Assembly (NCBI GenBank): GCA_007570785.1
Contig: ML664163.1
Span: 124,001-188,000 of the forward strand
From: Antilocapra americana
Taxonomy: Eukaryota; Chordata; Mammalia; Artiodactyla; Antilocapridae
Direction of reading: 5' to 3'
DNA length: 64,000 nucleotides
Shown: one piece after another, positions 1-10,710 of the stretch
Layout of the letters: each line of letters starts with the position of its first letter
Numbering within the stretch: position 1 is the first letter of the stretch
Made by a program: the position numbers and the translations under genes
The notes under the pieces: generated by a model
The model's input: only the letters and a program-made list of their open reading frames with translations
The model's database searches: none
Told to the model about the DNA's origin: nothing

Positions 1-110
1 TTAGAAGATCCGTTTGTCCCTTGCCGACCACATTGCCTTCGATTAACGATGTGAGTCGGGACACTTTGCGGTACTGGTGCCAACAACTTAAGCTGAGTAC
101 TGACGGCCAG
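1..110 (+). CDS. DPPA2: DPPA2 coding exon (partial at window start), first half of SAP domain
   Basis: The reading frame starting at base 3 is open to base 110 (36 codons) and ends with CAG followed by the donor gtgagt, giving phase 0. It encodes a proline-rich linker ([10 protein letters not shown]) and then [18 protein letters not shown], the first helix region of a SAP domain. DPPA2 is a nuclear, chromatin-binding protein of pluripotent and germ cells; known work places it with DPPA4 in a heterodimer that keeps bivalent promoters unmethylated and promotes zygotic genome activation. The exon continues left of the window, so its acceptor and the gene's start codon are not visible. DPPA4 is the closest alternative, but the downstream exons read as DPPA2. 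Confidence 0.9.
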
Positions 111-182
111 GTGAGTGCGTTGCTGGGGATCTCTGGTGCTTGGAACCAGTATGGGAGCTCTGCCAGCTTTTAATTTTTATGA

Positions 183-387
183 GAAGTGAAGTTGCTAAGT
201 CGTGTGTGACTCTGTGATCCCATAGACTGTAGCCTACCAGGTTCCTCCATCTGTGGAATTTTCCAGGCAAGAATTCTGGAGTTGGTTGCCATTTCCTTCT
301 CCAGGGGATTGTCCTGACCTGGGGATCAAACGCAGGTCTCCTGCATTGCAGGCAGACGCTTTACCCTCTGAGCCACCAGGGAAGCCC
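183..387 (-). mobile_element. Bov-tA SINE in DPPA2 intron
   Basis: A near-complete ruminant SINE lies antisense to DPPA2. From the right it has the tRNA-Glu-derived head (ggcttccctggtggctca reversed), A/B-box region and the BovA body with gccatttccttctccagggg. It fills most of the 316-bp intron. Confidence 0.9.
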
Positions 388-426
388 TTTAATTTTAATT
401 TTTATTTCCCTTCTTAATTTCCTTAG

Positions 427-480
427 AAAATAGAAGTTTATCGGAGACTCCAGGAACATGCTTATCCTGAAAAAGATCAG
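427..480 (+). CDS. DPPA2: DPPA2 coding exon, second half of SAP domain
   Basis: This is an 18-codon exon between the acceptor ttcttaatttccttag and the donor gtgagt, with both borders in phase 0. It reads KIEVYRRLQEHAYPEKDQ, the second helix of the SAP DNA-binding fold (pattern K-x-E-V-Y-x-R-L). It follows the preceding exon directly in frame, separated by a 316-bp intron that holds one Bov-tA. The small size and the exact domain continuation make it secure despite its length. Confidence 0.92.
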
Positions 481-883
481 GTGAGTGAGAAGTGTGGTGA
501 TGTAAGTTCTGTAAATTTTCCCTCTTCTCCACCATCTCTACACCTTGTACCTTGAAGGCAAGGTTTCTCATTCAAGACAGTTGGCATCTGGGGCTAATTA
601 GTTTCTTTTTCTCCTGTGGGTTGTCCTGTGCATTTTAGGATGTTTAGTAGGCTAAATATCCCTGGATTCTACCTACAACGTGTCAGTGACCTCCCTCCCC
701 CTACACACAGTTTAGCAAACAAAATTTCTCCCAGCTGAGAATCACTACTTTAGGGAACTGACGTTCCTAAACCATTTCTATGCTGACATACACAGGTCAA
801 TGCATGAAGAATGATAAAATCAGCACAAATACGCTTAGGGCAGTGGCACTTGACTGCAAACTCATTGTGAATTTCTTTTGCAG
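481..883 (+). other. DPPA2 intron, no recognised repeat
   Basis: This is the intron between the exons ending at 480 and starting at 884. It has a strong donor (gtgagt) and a pyrimidine-rich acceptor. I recognise no repeat or regulatory motif in it. Confidence 0.7.
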
Positions 884-1139
884 TATATTCCTAAATCATC
901 ACGGGAGGCCCGAATGCACCCATGTTCAAGGAAACACAACATGGTGACCAAGACGGGAAGTGTACAGAAAAGGAAGATGAGTGAGGGTGAGGAAAGGACT
1001 AACATGGTTGAGGTGGTAACTTCAGCTCAGGTAGCCATGCTGGCAGCTTGGTCAAGAATCGCTGCAAGGGCTGTGCAACCGAAGGCTGTGAATTCACGTG
1101 CCCTTCGTACCTCTGAATCCTTTCTGCCACAAGCCTCAG
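884..1139 (+). CDS. DPPA2: DPPA2 coding exon, linker between SAP and C-terminal domain
   Basis: The exon is 256 bp with acceptor tttcttttgcag and donor gtaagat; it enters in phase 0 and leaves in phase 1. The frame is open throughout: a basic stretch (SSREARMHPCSRKHNMVTK), an acidic/charged segment, then VEVVTSAQVAMLAAWSRIAA, which is the conserved lead-in to the DPPA2/4 C-terminal domain. It ends in QASG, with the Gly codon split across the intron. The basic middle part varies between mammals. No stop or frameshift is present. Confidence 0.93.
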
Positions 1140-1188
1140 GTAAGATCAACCTAAAGAGTGGTTACCATGCCAGAGAAAAAAGGCACTC

Positions 1189-1326
1189 TTTTTTAAAAAT
1201 TGCTTTATTTTATTTTTTGGTTTCACTACATGGCATGTGGGATCTTAGTTCCCCACCCAGGGTTTAAACCTGTGGCCCCTGCATTGAAAGTGTGAGTCTT
1301 AACCACTGGACCTCCAGGGAAATCCC
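1189..1326 (-). mobile_element. CHR-type SINE (truncated)
   Basis: It shows ggcatgtgggatcttagtt, then a Glu-tRNA-like head ending accactggacctccagggaa, the signature of the cetartiodactyl CHR family. It is about 140 bp, 5' body lost, in intron 3 of DPPA2. Confidence 0.8.
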
Positions 1327-2297
1327 AGAAGACACACTTTTATTAGTCCAATACTAATGGTAGTTAAAGTGAAAGAGTTAAAATATCTGCAGATGCAATG
1401 TTAGCTTCACAGAGGGCTTTATCTCTTTTTTTTCTTTTTCAAGGGCTTTACCTTTTGATTGATAGTCAGGTTTTGCCTGAATGGCTGGCACTGAGTTTGG
1501 GACACTTTCTCATCACTAAGCAGAAAGTGGGAAGAAAGCATAATCTGATAATGAGGCCAGCCACGGCCAGAGATCTTCCCCTTTCTCTTGGAGAAATCCA
1601 AGGTTTCTCAGTGTAAACCCTAGTATCCTGATTTATAAAATTGAAGATTTCAACTCTTCGACTTCATAGAATGACTGTGAGATATAACTTGACATATTAA
1701 AAGTAGGCAATAAATAATTGAAATATTTGGGGCCCCTGTCCTCTTGAGAAATCTTGAGTGAGCATAACTTAGCTTCATCTTTCTTCATTTCCTGCTTCTC
1801 TATTAGGTATTTCTGTTTTCATTTCCAGAACAATCTACCTCAGGTCAGTACAAAGTCACTGTCTTCTGTGGCTTGAATTCTTTTCCTCCCTCTACCCCAT
1901 TTTCAGAGGTGTTCTAAATCCTCTGTTATTCAGGACTTACTTGTGTGGTGCTGCGCATTGTTCACCACACAAAGAACCCAGACAAAAAAAGGGAAAGACC
2001 TGGAGCTAAAATTGGCCTGATGACTGCCCTCCACCCCCGGTTGCACTTCCTTCTGTGAGGAGAAATGAGCAACTTTTACTAATTTTTCAAAAGCAATATC
2101 CAGCCACAAAGCTGTCTCAGAAACCTGCGTCCCCAACAATGACACCTTTCTAATTTTCATTAATGTGCCATATGAATGAGTGGCACCCCAGACTTACTCA
2201 CCCTTTTAGTTTCTCTTCATCCAGCAGCTATCGAGCACCTACTGGGATACAGGAGAGTGCCTAGCCACCATGTATATTGTGCCATAGCATCTTTACT
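1327..2297. other. Unique-looking intron 3 sequence
   Basis: About 970 bp of DPPA2 intron 3 with no repeat I can name. Short open frames here lack coding features. Confidence 0.5.
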
Positions 2298-3700
2298 CTT
2301 TTTAAATTTATTCCTTTAAAATTTATTTTATTGAAATCATAGTTGATTTACAAAATTGTGTTAATTTATACTATATAGGAAGGTGATTGAGTTATATATA
2401 TACACACATTCTTTTTCATATTCTTTTCCATTGTGACATCACAGGATATTGAATATAGCTCCTTGTGCTATGCAGCAGGACCTTGTTGTTTCTCTAGCCT
2501 ATATATAATAGCTTGCATCTGCTAATCTCAAACTTCCAATCCATCCTTCCCACACCCCTCCCCCTTGGCAACCACAAGTCTTCATTCTCTGTGTCTGAGT
2601 CTGTTTCCACTTTGTAGATAAGTTCATTTGTGTCCATATTTTATATTCCACATGAAAATGATATCATATGGTATTTGCCTTTCTCTTTCTGACTTACTTT
2701 ACTTAGTATGATAATCTTCAGGTCCATCCATGTTGCTGCAAATGGCATTGTTTCATTCTTTTTTATGACTGAGTAATATCCCATTGGGGCTTCCCAGATG
2801 GCGCAGTGGTAAAGAATCCACTTGCCAAAGCAGGAAACTTGGGTTTGATCCCTGGGTCGGGAAGATCCCCTGAAGGAAACAGCAACTTGTTCCAGTATTT
2901 TTTCCTGGGAAATTCTTGCCTGGTGGGCTACAGTCCATGGGGTTGCAGAGTTGGACATGACTAAGTGAGTGAACACAATATTCCATTGTATATATGTACC
3001 ACGTCTTCTTTAACCATTTGTTGATTGACATTTAGATTTTTTCCCTATGTTTTGGCTATTGTAAATAGTGCTGCTATGAACACTGGGGTGCATATATGTT
3101 TTTGAATTATAGCTCTGTCTGAATATATGCACAGGAGATTGATAGCTGGATTATACAAAAATTTCTACTTTTATGGTGTCATGTCTTATATTTAAATCTT
3201 TAAGCCATTTTAAGTTAGTTTTTGTATGTGGCATAAGGATGTACTCTAACTTGATTGATTTACATGCAGCTGCAACTTTCCCAACACCATTTGCTTAAGA
3301 GACTGCCTTTTTCCATTGTACACTCTTCCCTCCTTTGTCAAAGATTAGTTGAGCCAAGTGTGTGGGTTCATTTCTGAGCTTTCTGTTCTGTTCCATTGGC
3401 CCAAATGTCTGTTTCTGTGTCAATACCATGCTGTTTTCATTAATGTACTTTGTAGTGTTATCTGAAGTCTGAGACGGTTATACTCCTACTTCGCTCTTTT
3501 TCCTCAGGATTGTTTGATAATTTAGGCTCTTATGGTTCCATATCAATTTTTATTGTTACTTGTTCCAGTTTTGTGAAAAATCTCATGGGTAATTTGATAG
3601 GGATCACATTAAATCTGTAGATTGCTTTGGCTAGTATAGCCATTTAAACAATATTAGTTCTACTATCCAAAAGCATGGTAATCTCTACTCTTGTTTTAGT
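2298..3700 (-). mobile_element. L1 3' end (ORF2 C-terminus and 3'UTR), antisense
   Basis: The plus strand carries the reverse of an L1 3' part. It begins with ttattgaaatcatagttgat at the 3'UTR end, continues through ccatccatgttgctgcaaatggc and ttggctattgtaaatagtgc, and ends around the ORF2 region. It is 5'-truncated, full of substitutions, and split by a Bov-tA at 2786-2976. Confidence 0.85.
2786..2976 (+). mobile_element. Bov-tA SINE inserted in L1, with target-site duplication
   Basis: A tRNA-derived head (gggcttcccagatggcgcag) and body in + orientation. It is flanked by 11-bp direct repeats, aatatcccatt (2775-2785) and aatattccatt (2977-2987), with one mismatch. They represent the duplicated L1 target, so the SINE is younger than the L1. 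Confidence 0.92.
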
Positions 3701-3889
3701 GTGGGGAGATTTTATAGCTACTTAAGCCTACACTGATTGATTATTTCTTTAAATTTCAGACACTGAATATCTACTCCCAGTAGACAGGACTTCCTCTATT
3801 GTCTCTCAAATATATCCCATTGCCCCAATTAGATTGTTCCTTAGACTTTTAAACAAAGATCTTTCTGCCTGTTTTCTATTCTATTGTTG

Positions 3890-4080
3890 AGGTAGTACAA
3901 TGGACCTTGAGTCTAGACTACCTATATCCTTTTGGTTCTGGGAAAATTATGTTCTTTTAACACTGTAAGCTTCATTTACTTCACCTGTAAATTAAAGCAA
4001 ATACTAATAATGTTCTTAAGAATAAATATATTAATACATGTAAATCATTTAGCAAAATCCTAGACACAAAGCAAGGTTTC
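3890..4080 (+). mobile_element. MIR SINE (degenerate)
   Basis: The order of motifs (ttcatttacttcacctgtaa, then taatacatgtaaatcattta and a tagacacaaag tail) follows the MIR consensus at low identity. It lies in DPPA2 intron 3. Confidence 0.55.
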
Positions 4081-4282
4081 CCAAAAGTCAATTGTTATTT
4101 TTCCTTGTGTTATGTAGTTTGTGAATCAGATTATGGTGTCTTTTGGTCTACATTTTTTATGTTTCTTATTCAATTGATTCATCAACAGAATATAAGAGTT
4201 AAGAGAGATTCACTGAGAGGTTGAACTGGGATGCTGTTATCTGATCTTAGCAGTTTATATTTGCTTGTTTTTCCCTGTCTAG

Positions 4283-4478
4283 GTATCCGGTGGTGTGTGG
4301 TCCATGGCAGACCACTCTTGGCAGACACAGAAGGTTGGGTTCGCCTGCAGTTCCAAGCAGGTCAGGCCTGGGTGCCTGACACCCCCAGGAGGATGATGTC
4401 TCTCTTCATGTTACCTGCCTGCACTTTCGCACCCCCAGACCTAGAAGATAATCTGTTATGCCCTGAATGTGCTAAGAG
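4283..4478 (+). CDS. DPPA2: DPPA2 coding exon, core of C-terminal domain
   Basis: A 196-bp exon after the acceptor tttttccctgtctag, ending at the donor gtatgcc. It enters in phase 1 and leaves in phase 2. It encodes [20 protein letters not shown], continues through [20 protein letters not shown] and [17 protein letters not shown], and closes with LLCPECAKR. The conserved Trp, Cys and Pro positions are those of the DPPA2/4 C-terminal domain, which mediates chromatin association. The CPEC motif could hold a metal, which is inference only. It is the most conserved part of the gene and the strongest evidence for the assignment. Confidence 0.95.
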
Positions 4479-4579
4479 GTATGCCTTAAGTATATTTTTA
4501 AGTATGGCACATAGAACAGTAGATGGTGAGATGGGTTTCTGAATAATTTGGTAGGAGAAGGCAGAGGGGAAGCATGCTG

Positions 4580-7500
4580 TTTCATTCAGTTCAGTTCAGT
4601 TCAGCTCAGTCACTTAGTTGTGTCCGACTCTTTGCGACCCCATGAACTGCAGACTCCCTGTCCACACGAGGCCTCCCTGTCCATCACTAACTCTCAGAGT
4701 CCACCCAGACCCATGGCCATCAAGTTGATGATGCCATCCAGCTATCTCATACTCTGGTGTCACCTATTCCTCCTGCCCTCAATCTTTCCCAGCATCAGGG
4801 TCTTTTCCAATGGGTTAGCTCTTTGCATCAGGTGGCCAAAGTATTGGAGTTTCAGCTTCAACATCAATCCTTCCAAAGAATACCCAGGACTGATCTCCTT
4901 TAGAATGGACTGGTTGGATCTCTTTGAAGTCCAAGGGACTCTCAAGAGTCTTCTCTAACACCATAGTTCAAAAACATCCATTCTTCTGCACTCAGCTTTC
5001 TTTATAGTCCAACTCTCAAATCTATTCATGACTACTGGAAAAACCATAGCCTTCACTAGACGGACATTTGTTGACAAAGTAATATCTCTGCTTTGTAATA
5101 TGCTGTTTAGGTTGGTCATAACTTTCCTTCCAAGGAGTAAGTGTCTTTTAATTACATGGCTGCAATCACCATCTACAGTGATTTTGGAGCCCAGAAAAAT
5201 AAAATCAGCCACTGTTTCCAATGTTTCCCCACCTATTTGCCATGAAGTGATGTGACCGGATGCCATGATCTTTGTTTTCTGAATGTTGAGCTTTAAGCCA
5301 ATTTTTTCACTCTCCTCTTTCATTTTCATCAATAGACTCTTTAGTTCTTCTTCACTTTCTGCCATAAGGGTGGTGTCGTCTGCATATCTGAGGTTATTGA
5401 TATTTCTCCCGGCAATCTTGATTCCAGATTGTGCTTCCTCCAGCCCAGCGTTTCTCATGATGTACTCTGCATATATAACTTTCCTGGAGGCTCAGGTGGT
5501 AACTTGTTTGCCTACAATGCGGGAGACTCAGGTTCAGTCCCTGGGTTGGGAAGATCTCCTGGAGAAGGAAATGGCAACCTGCTCCAGTATGCTTGCCTGG
5601 AAAATCCCATGGACAGAGGAGCCTTGTAGGTTACAGTCCATGGGGTCACAAAGAGTCGGACATGACTGAGCGACATCACTTTGACTCTACATATAAGTTA
5701 AATAAGCAGAGTGACAATATACAGCCTTGATGTATGCCTTTCCTATTTGGAACCAGTCTGTTGTTCCATGACAAGTTCTAACTGTTGCTTCTTGACCTGC
5801 ATATAGATTTCTCAAGAGGCAAGTCAGGTGGTCTGGTATGCCCATTTCTTTCAGAATTTTCCACAGCTTATTGTGATCCACACAGTCAAAGGCTTTCCCA
5901 CAGTCAATAAAGCAGAAATAGATGTTTTTCTGAAACTCTCTTGCTTTTTCGATGATCCAGCAGATGTTGGCAATTTGATCTCTGGTTCCTATTACCTTTT
6001 CTAAACCCAGCTTGAACATCTGGAAGTTCATGGGTCACGTATTCTGAGCCTGGCTTAGAGAATTTTAAGCATTACTTTACTAGTGTCTGAGATGAGTGCA
6101 ATTGTGAGGTAGTTAAAGCATTCTTTGGCATTGCCTTTCTTTGGGATTGGGATGAAAACTGACCTTTTCCAGTCCTGTGGCCACTGCTGAGTTTCCATAT
6201 TTGCCTGGCATATTGAGTACAGCACTTTTATAGCATCATCTTTCAGGATTTGAAATTGCTCAACTGGAATTCCATCACCTCCACTAGCTTTGTTTGTAGT
6301 GATGCTTCCTAAAGCCCACTTGATTTCACATTCTAGGATGTCTGGCTCTAGGTGAGTGATCACACCATCGTGATTATCTGGGTCATGAAGATCTTTTTAG
6401 TATAGTTCTTCTGTGTATTCTTCCCACCTCTTCTTAATATCTTCTGCTTCTGTTAGGTCCCTACCATTTCTGTCCTTTATTGAGCCCATCTTTGCATGAA
6501 ATGTTCCCTTGGTATCTCTAATTTTCTTGAAGAGATCTCTAGTCTTTCCCATTCTGTCGTTTTTCTCTATTTCTTTGCACTGATCACTGAGGAAGGCTTT
6601 CTTAACTCTCCTTGCTATTCTTTGGAACTCTGCATTCAAATGGGTATATCTTTCCTTTTCTCCTTTGCTTTTCACTTCCCGTCTTTTCATGGCTGTTTGT
6701 ATGGCCTCCTCAGACAGCTGTTTTGCTTTGTTGCATTTCTTTTTCTTGGGGCTGGTCTTGATTCCTGTCTCCTGTACAATGTCACAAACCTCTGTCCATA
6801 GTTCATCAGGCACTCTATCAGATCTAGTCCTTTAAATCTATTCTCACTTCCACTGTATAGTCATAAGGGATTTGATTTTGGTCATACCTGAAAGTTGTTT
6901 TCCTTACTTTCTTCAATTTCAGTCTGAATTTGACAATAAGGAGTTCATGATCTGAGCCACAGTCAGTTCCTGGTCTTGTTTTTGATGACTGTATAGAGCT
7001 TCTCCATCTTTGACTGCAAAGAATATAATGAATCTGATTTCAGTTTTGACCATCTGGTGATGTCCATGTGTAAAGTCTTCTCTTGTGTTGTTGGAAAAGG
7101 GTGTTTGCTATGACCAGCACATTCTCTTGGCCAAACTCTATTACCCTCTCCCCTACTTCATTCTGTACTCCAAGGCCAATTTACCTGTTATGCCAGGTAT
7201 TTTTTGACTTCCTACTTTTGCATTCCAGTCTCCTATAATGAGAAGGACATCTTTTTTGAGTGTTAGTTCTGAAAGGTCTTGTAGGTCTTCATAGAACTGT
7301 TCAACTTCAGCTTGTTTGGCATTACTGATCGGGGCATTGACTTGAATTACCATGATATTGAATGGTTTGCCTTGGAAACAAACAGAAATGATTCTGTCAT
7401 TTTTGAGATTGCATCCAAGTACTGTATTTCGGACCCTTTTGTTGACTATGATGGCTATTTCATTTCTTCTAAGGGATTCCTGCCCACAGTAGTAGATATA

Positions 7501-8230
7501 ATGGTCATCTGTGTTAAATTCACCCATTCTAGTCCATCTTAGCTCACTGATTCCTAGAATGTCGATGTTCACTCTTGCCGTCTCCTGTTTGACCACTATT
7601 ACTTTGCCCTGATTCATGGACCTAACATTCCGGGTTCCTATGCAATACTGATCTTTACAGCATCAACTCTTGCTTCTATCACCAGTCCCATTCACAACTT
7701 TGCTTTGGCTCCATCCCTTCATTCTTCCTGGAGTTATTTCTCCACTGATCTCCAGTAGCATATTGGGCACCTACCGACCTGGGGAGTTCATCTTTCAATG
7801 TCCTATCTTTTTGCCTTTTCATACTGTTTTTGCAGTTCTCAAGGCAAGAATACTGAAGTGGTTTGCCATTCCTTTCTCCAGTGGGACCACATTCTGTCAG
7901 ACCTCTTCACCATGACCCATCCAGCTTGGGTGTCCCCATATGCAATGGCTTAGTTTCACTGAGTTAGAAAAGGCTGTGGTCCATGTGATCAGACTGGCTC
8001 ATTGCACCTGACTGTAGTTTCCTCTTGTCTGCCCCCGGATCCCCTCTGTCAGTGCCTACCGTCTTACCTGGGTTTCTCTTACCTTGGACGCAGGGTCTCT
8101 CTTCATGACTGCTCCAGGAAAGCACAGCCACCGCTCCCTATCTCGGATGTAGGGTAGCTCCTCTCAGCCACAGCCCCTGTCCTCCGGCCCAGTGTAGCTC
8201 CTCTTGGCTGCATTTGTGCACTGTCGCAGC
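4580..8230 (-). mobile_element. Near full-length BovB (RTE) LINE, antisense in DPPA2 intron 4
   Basis: Read on the - strand this is a BovB retrotransposon. It has a 5'UTR with two gaggagctac repeat units (8150-8230), an endonuclease frame starting MNQGK at 7617 with the GDWNAKVG motif, a SDHEL motif near 6950, the reverse transcriptase with YADD at 5375-5386, and the 3' end with a (tcagt)n tail at 4580-4605. The single ORF is broken by frameshifts and stops at about 7153, 6840 and 6400, so it is inactive. A Bov-tA interrupts it at 5476-5683. Length without the SINE (about 3.4 kb) is close to the full element. Confidence 0.93.
5476..5683 (+). mobile_element. Bov-tA SINE nested in BovB, with TSD
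   Basis: A complete Bov-tA whose head reads tttcctggaggctcaggtgg. It is flanked by 12-bp repeats actctgcatata (5464-5475) and actctacatata (5684-5695) derived from the reverse transcriptase part of the BovB. Confidence 0.93.
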
Positions 8231-8295
8231 CACTGTTTCATTAATTTGCCAAAAATATCAGAATCCATATGCCATATATCCAGAAAGCCATATAG

Positions 8296-8580
8296 AATTT
8301 GCCTGCAATGCAAGAGATCCTGGTTTGATTCCTGGATTGGGAAGATCCGCTAGAGAAGGGATAGGCTACCCACTCCAGTATTCTTGGGCTTCCCTTGTGG
8401 CTCAGCTTATAAAGATTCTGCCTGCAATGTGGGAGACCTGGCTTTGATCCCTGGGTTTGGAAGATCCCCTGGAGAAGGGAAAGGCTACCCACTCCAGTAT
8501 TTTGGCCTGGAGAATTCCATGGACTATACAGTCCATGAAGTCCCAAAGAGTTGTACATGACTGAGTGACTTTCACTTTCA
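8296..8580 (+). mobile_element. Dimeric Bov-tA SINE
   Basis: Two tRNA-like units are joined head to tail. The first (8296-8384) ends ccactccagtattcttgggc and runs straight into a second complete head cttcccttgtggctcagc and body ending gactttcacttt. The same junction occurs in the copy at 15232-15545, so the dimer is a family form rather than chance adjacency. Confidence 0.85.
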
Positions 8581-8694
8581 GGGAAATAGGAAGCAAAAAT
8601 AATTTAGTGGTAGATTAGAACTCAGATAAATATGGCTTCTTCTTAGCAACAATTTGGACCTTAACTGTCTCAATTTTAGAGAGATGTATTCTTT

Positions 8695-8963
8695 TTGTTA
8701 TTGTTTTTTTGGTTGTGATGGATCTGCATGTGGGCTTTCTCTAGTTGCATCAAGCAGGGGCTTCCCTTCACTGCAGTGCATGGGCTTCTCGTTGTGGTGG
8801 CTTCTCTTGTTGTAGGACATAGGGTCTAGGCACGGGCTTCAGCAGTTGTGGTGCATGGGCTTAGCTGCTTCCCAATATGTGGAATCTTCCCAGACCAGGG
8901 ATTGAAACCTTGGCCCCTGCGTTGGCAGTTGGATTCTTATCCACTTTACTACCAGGGAAGTCC
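8695..8963 (-). mobile_element. CHR-type SINE
   Basis: Typical CHR body motifs ggctttctctagttgcatc and ggcttctcgttgtggtggct, then ttcccagaccagggattgaa and the head ctaccagggaagtcc. It is nearly full length and lies in DPPA2 intron 4. Confidence 0.88.
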
Positions 8964-10600
8964 AAGAGATCTGTTTCAAGAAAGAAAATATTAGAGTTCT
9001 TACCATATGTCAGATACTTAGCTGGTGATACAAAAATTAATAAGACAAAACCCATTTAGCATGCTGGGATGAAGATGACTAAGAGATGCTGTGAAAATAT
9101 ATGGGTAGTACTCATATTGGAGTGACTTAGAGAAATTTTAGAAGGGATTACATTTACTGAAGAAGAGCTCACTCATTAGAAATTAACAATTTGGGCATTT
9201 TGGTAGTGAAAACAGACCATACCAATACCTGAAAGTGAAAGAATATGACCTGCTTACGGACTGCAAACAGGCCAATAAATTGAAGCTTATTGATGAGTAA
9301 GTCTATAAAGGGGAGGAGTAGACTACTGGTTTTATATCCATATTAAAGGTGTCTTATATTATCCTGCAGATCATAGTCTCTCAGTCACTTTTGGGACATA
9401 AGACTTCTTTGAGAAAATGATGATAATGACATACCCTCCATTCAAGAAAATACACATTAGGAATACGGACAAACAGTGCTTTAGGTTTTATGTAGACACA
9501 TAATTCCCAATGGTGATACATGAGTACAAAACCCAGCTTATGGTGATAGAACTGGCTGGAGGTGATGCAAGATTGGTGTGAAGGGGAATTATAGTATTTT
9601 TTTTTTGAATGGTAGACTGAAATCTTGCAACAGAGACTAGATCGGAAGGGAAGAGATTATTGTAATAATTTTGGAAAGATGTAATTTATGACCTTGACAA
9701 AGAATTTAAAGAGAAATGTAACAGTTGCAGGAGTGTAGGGAACAGGATGTCATCTTATTAGAGGATAGGTATTAAGAGAAGTTCAGTTAATGGCCAAAAA
9801 TTATATGTGGTACATGCTTGACATGTGTCCAGTGTTCAGAAAGCATGGGTTAGAGAGAAACATCTTTGGGAATTAGAAGGGACTCCAGAAGAATCTTAGA
9901 GAGAATCAGCTTATTGATGGCAAGTGAGCAATGAAGACTGAAAAAGTGCAGCTAGAGGTTGGGAGATAAGTGAGAAAGCCATGGGTAGAGAGTTTCAAAA
10001 GGAAATGGTTGGTAATAAGACAGCCATGTAAGATTATGATTAATGCAGTGCTATTGCGAATGTCAATTTGGGACATTAATGGTGGTCTTTTTGAGAGCAG
10101 GTTGAAAGGGTCAGGTGATAGTTGTAGTAAAGCAGATGAAGAACTAGGAACAGGTCATATTGATGATCTCTACTACTTGAACTGAGCAAGAGGAGATAGC
10201 AGTTTAGGCAGTAATATCAAGGGAGCTTGTTTGTGTCTTTCTCTCCTTCCTTCCTTTTTTGTTTTTAAAGGGAATGCCAAGAGCTTTGGGAAGAGAGGTC
10301 ATTTGGAGAGAAGCTGTGAAGAGGAAAGGGAGGGTATAAAGATAAAGGTGGTAGAATCAATTGTAGTATACAGAAGAGTAGCCATGATTTTAAGTGGACA
10401 GTCTTTCTTTTGTTTACCACATAAAAATCTTTAAAATTTTTTAAATCTTTTTAATTTTAAAATCCTTTAGGTGATAAGGCAAACTACTCAGACTCCAGAA
10501 GTGTATTCCTTGTTTTATTGATCATTTTCAAGGATTTGATATGGGATAATCTATCTTATTCTAAATATTTTTCAAAATTCTTTTCTGATTTACTTTATAG
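8964..10600 (+). other. Unique-looking 3' part of DPPA2 intron 4
   Basis: About 1.6 kb with no recognised repeat, apart from poly-T runs at 9597-9605 and 10250-10265. It ends at the acceptor of the terminal DPPA2 exon. The small open frames in it have no protein-like composition. Confidence 0.5.
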
Positions 10601-10709
10601 GAATAAGAAGATTATGAAAAGATTAATTGCAATGGGGAGGAGGAAGAAACCTGGTTTGGATACATCAACATCATTGCTTTCAAATGGGTCACATCTTAAA
10701 ACAGAATAA
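10601..10709 (+). CDS. DPPA2: DPPA2 terminal coding exon with stop codon
   Basis: The acceptor ttctgatttactttatag precedes a G that completes the split Arg codon. It is followed by NKKIMKRLIAMGRRKKPGLD, then a Ser/Thr-rich tail ending HLKTE and the stop TAA at 10707-10709. The NKK-x-MKRL block is the expected end of DPPA2. The tail after it is about two dozen residues longer than the short end I recall for the human protein. Sequence resembling an L1 3'UTR starts directly after the stop, so the tail and the 3' processing site may have been reshaped by that insertion. No canonical AATAAA is seen close downstream. Confidence 0.88.
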
Positions 10710-10710
10710 G

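Noticed and set aside
5429..5669. Open frames across BovB and Bov-tA, and many similar 60-130-codon frames elsewhere
   Set aside because: They are translations of SINEs or of the wrong strand of BovB and repeat in nearly every copy.
1..10709. Assignment as DPPA4 instead of DPPA2
   Set aside because: The linker exon and the C-terminal NKK-x-MKRL ending fit DPPA2 as I know the two proteins; DPPA4 differs in both.
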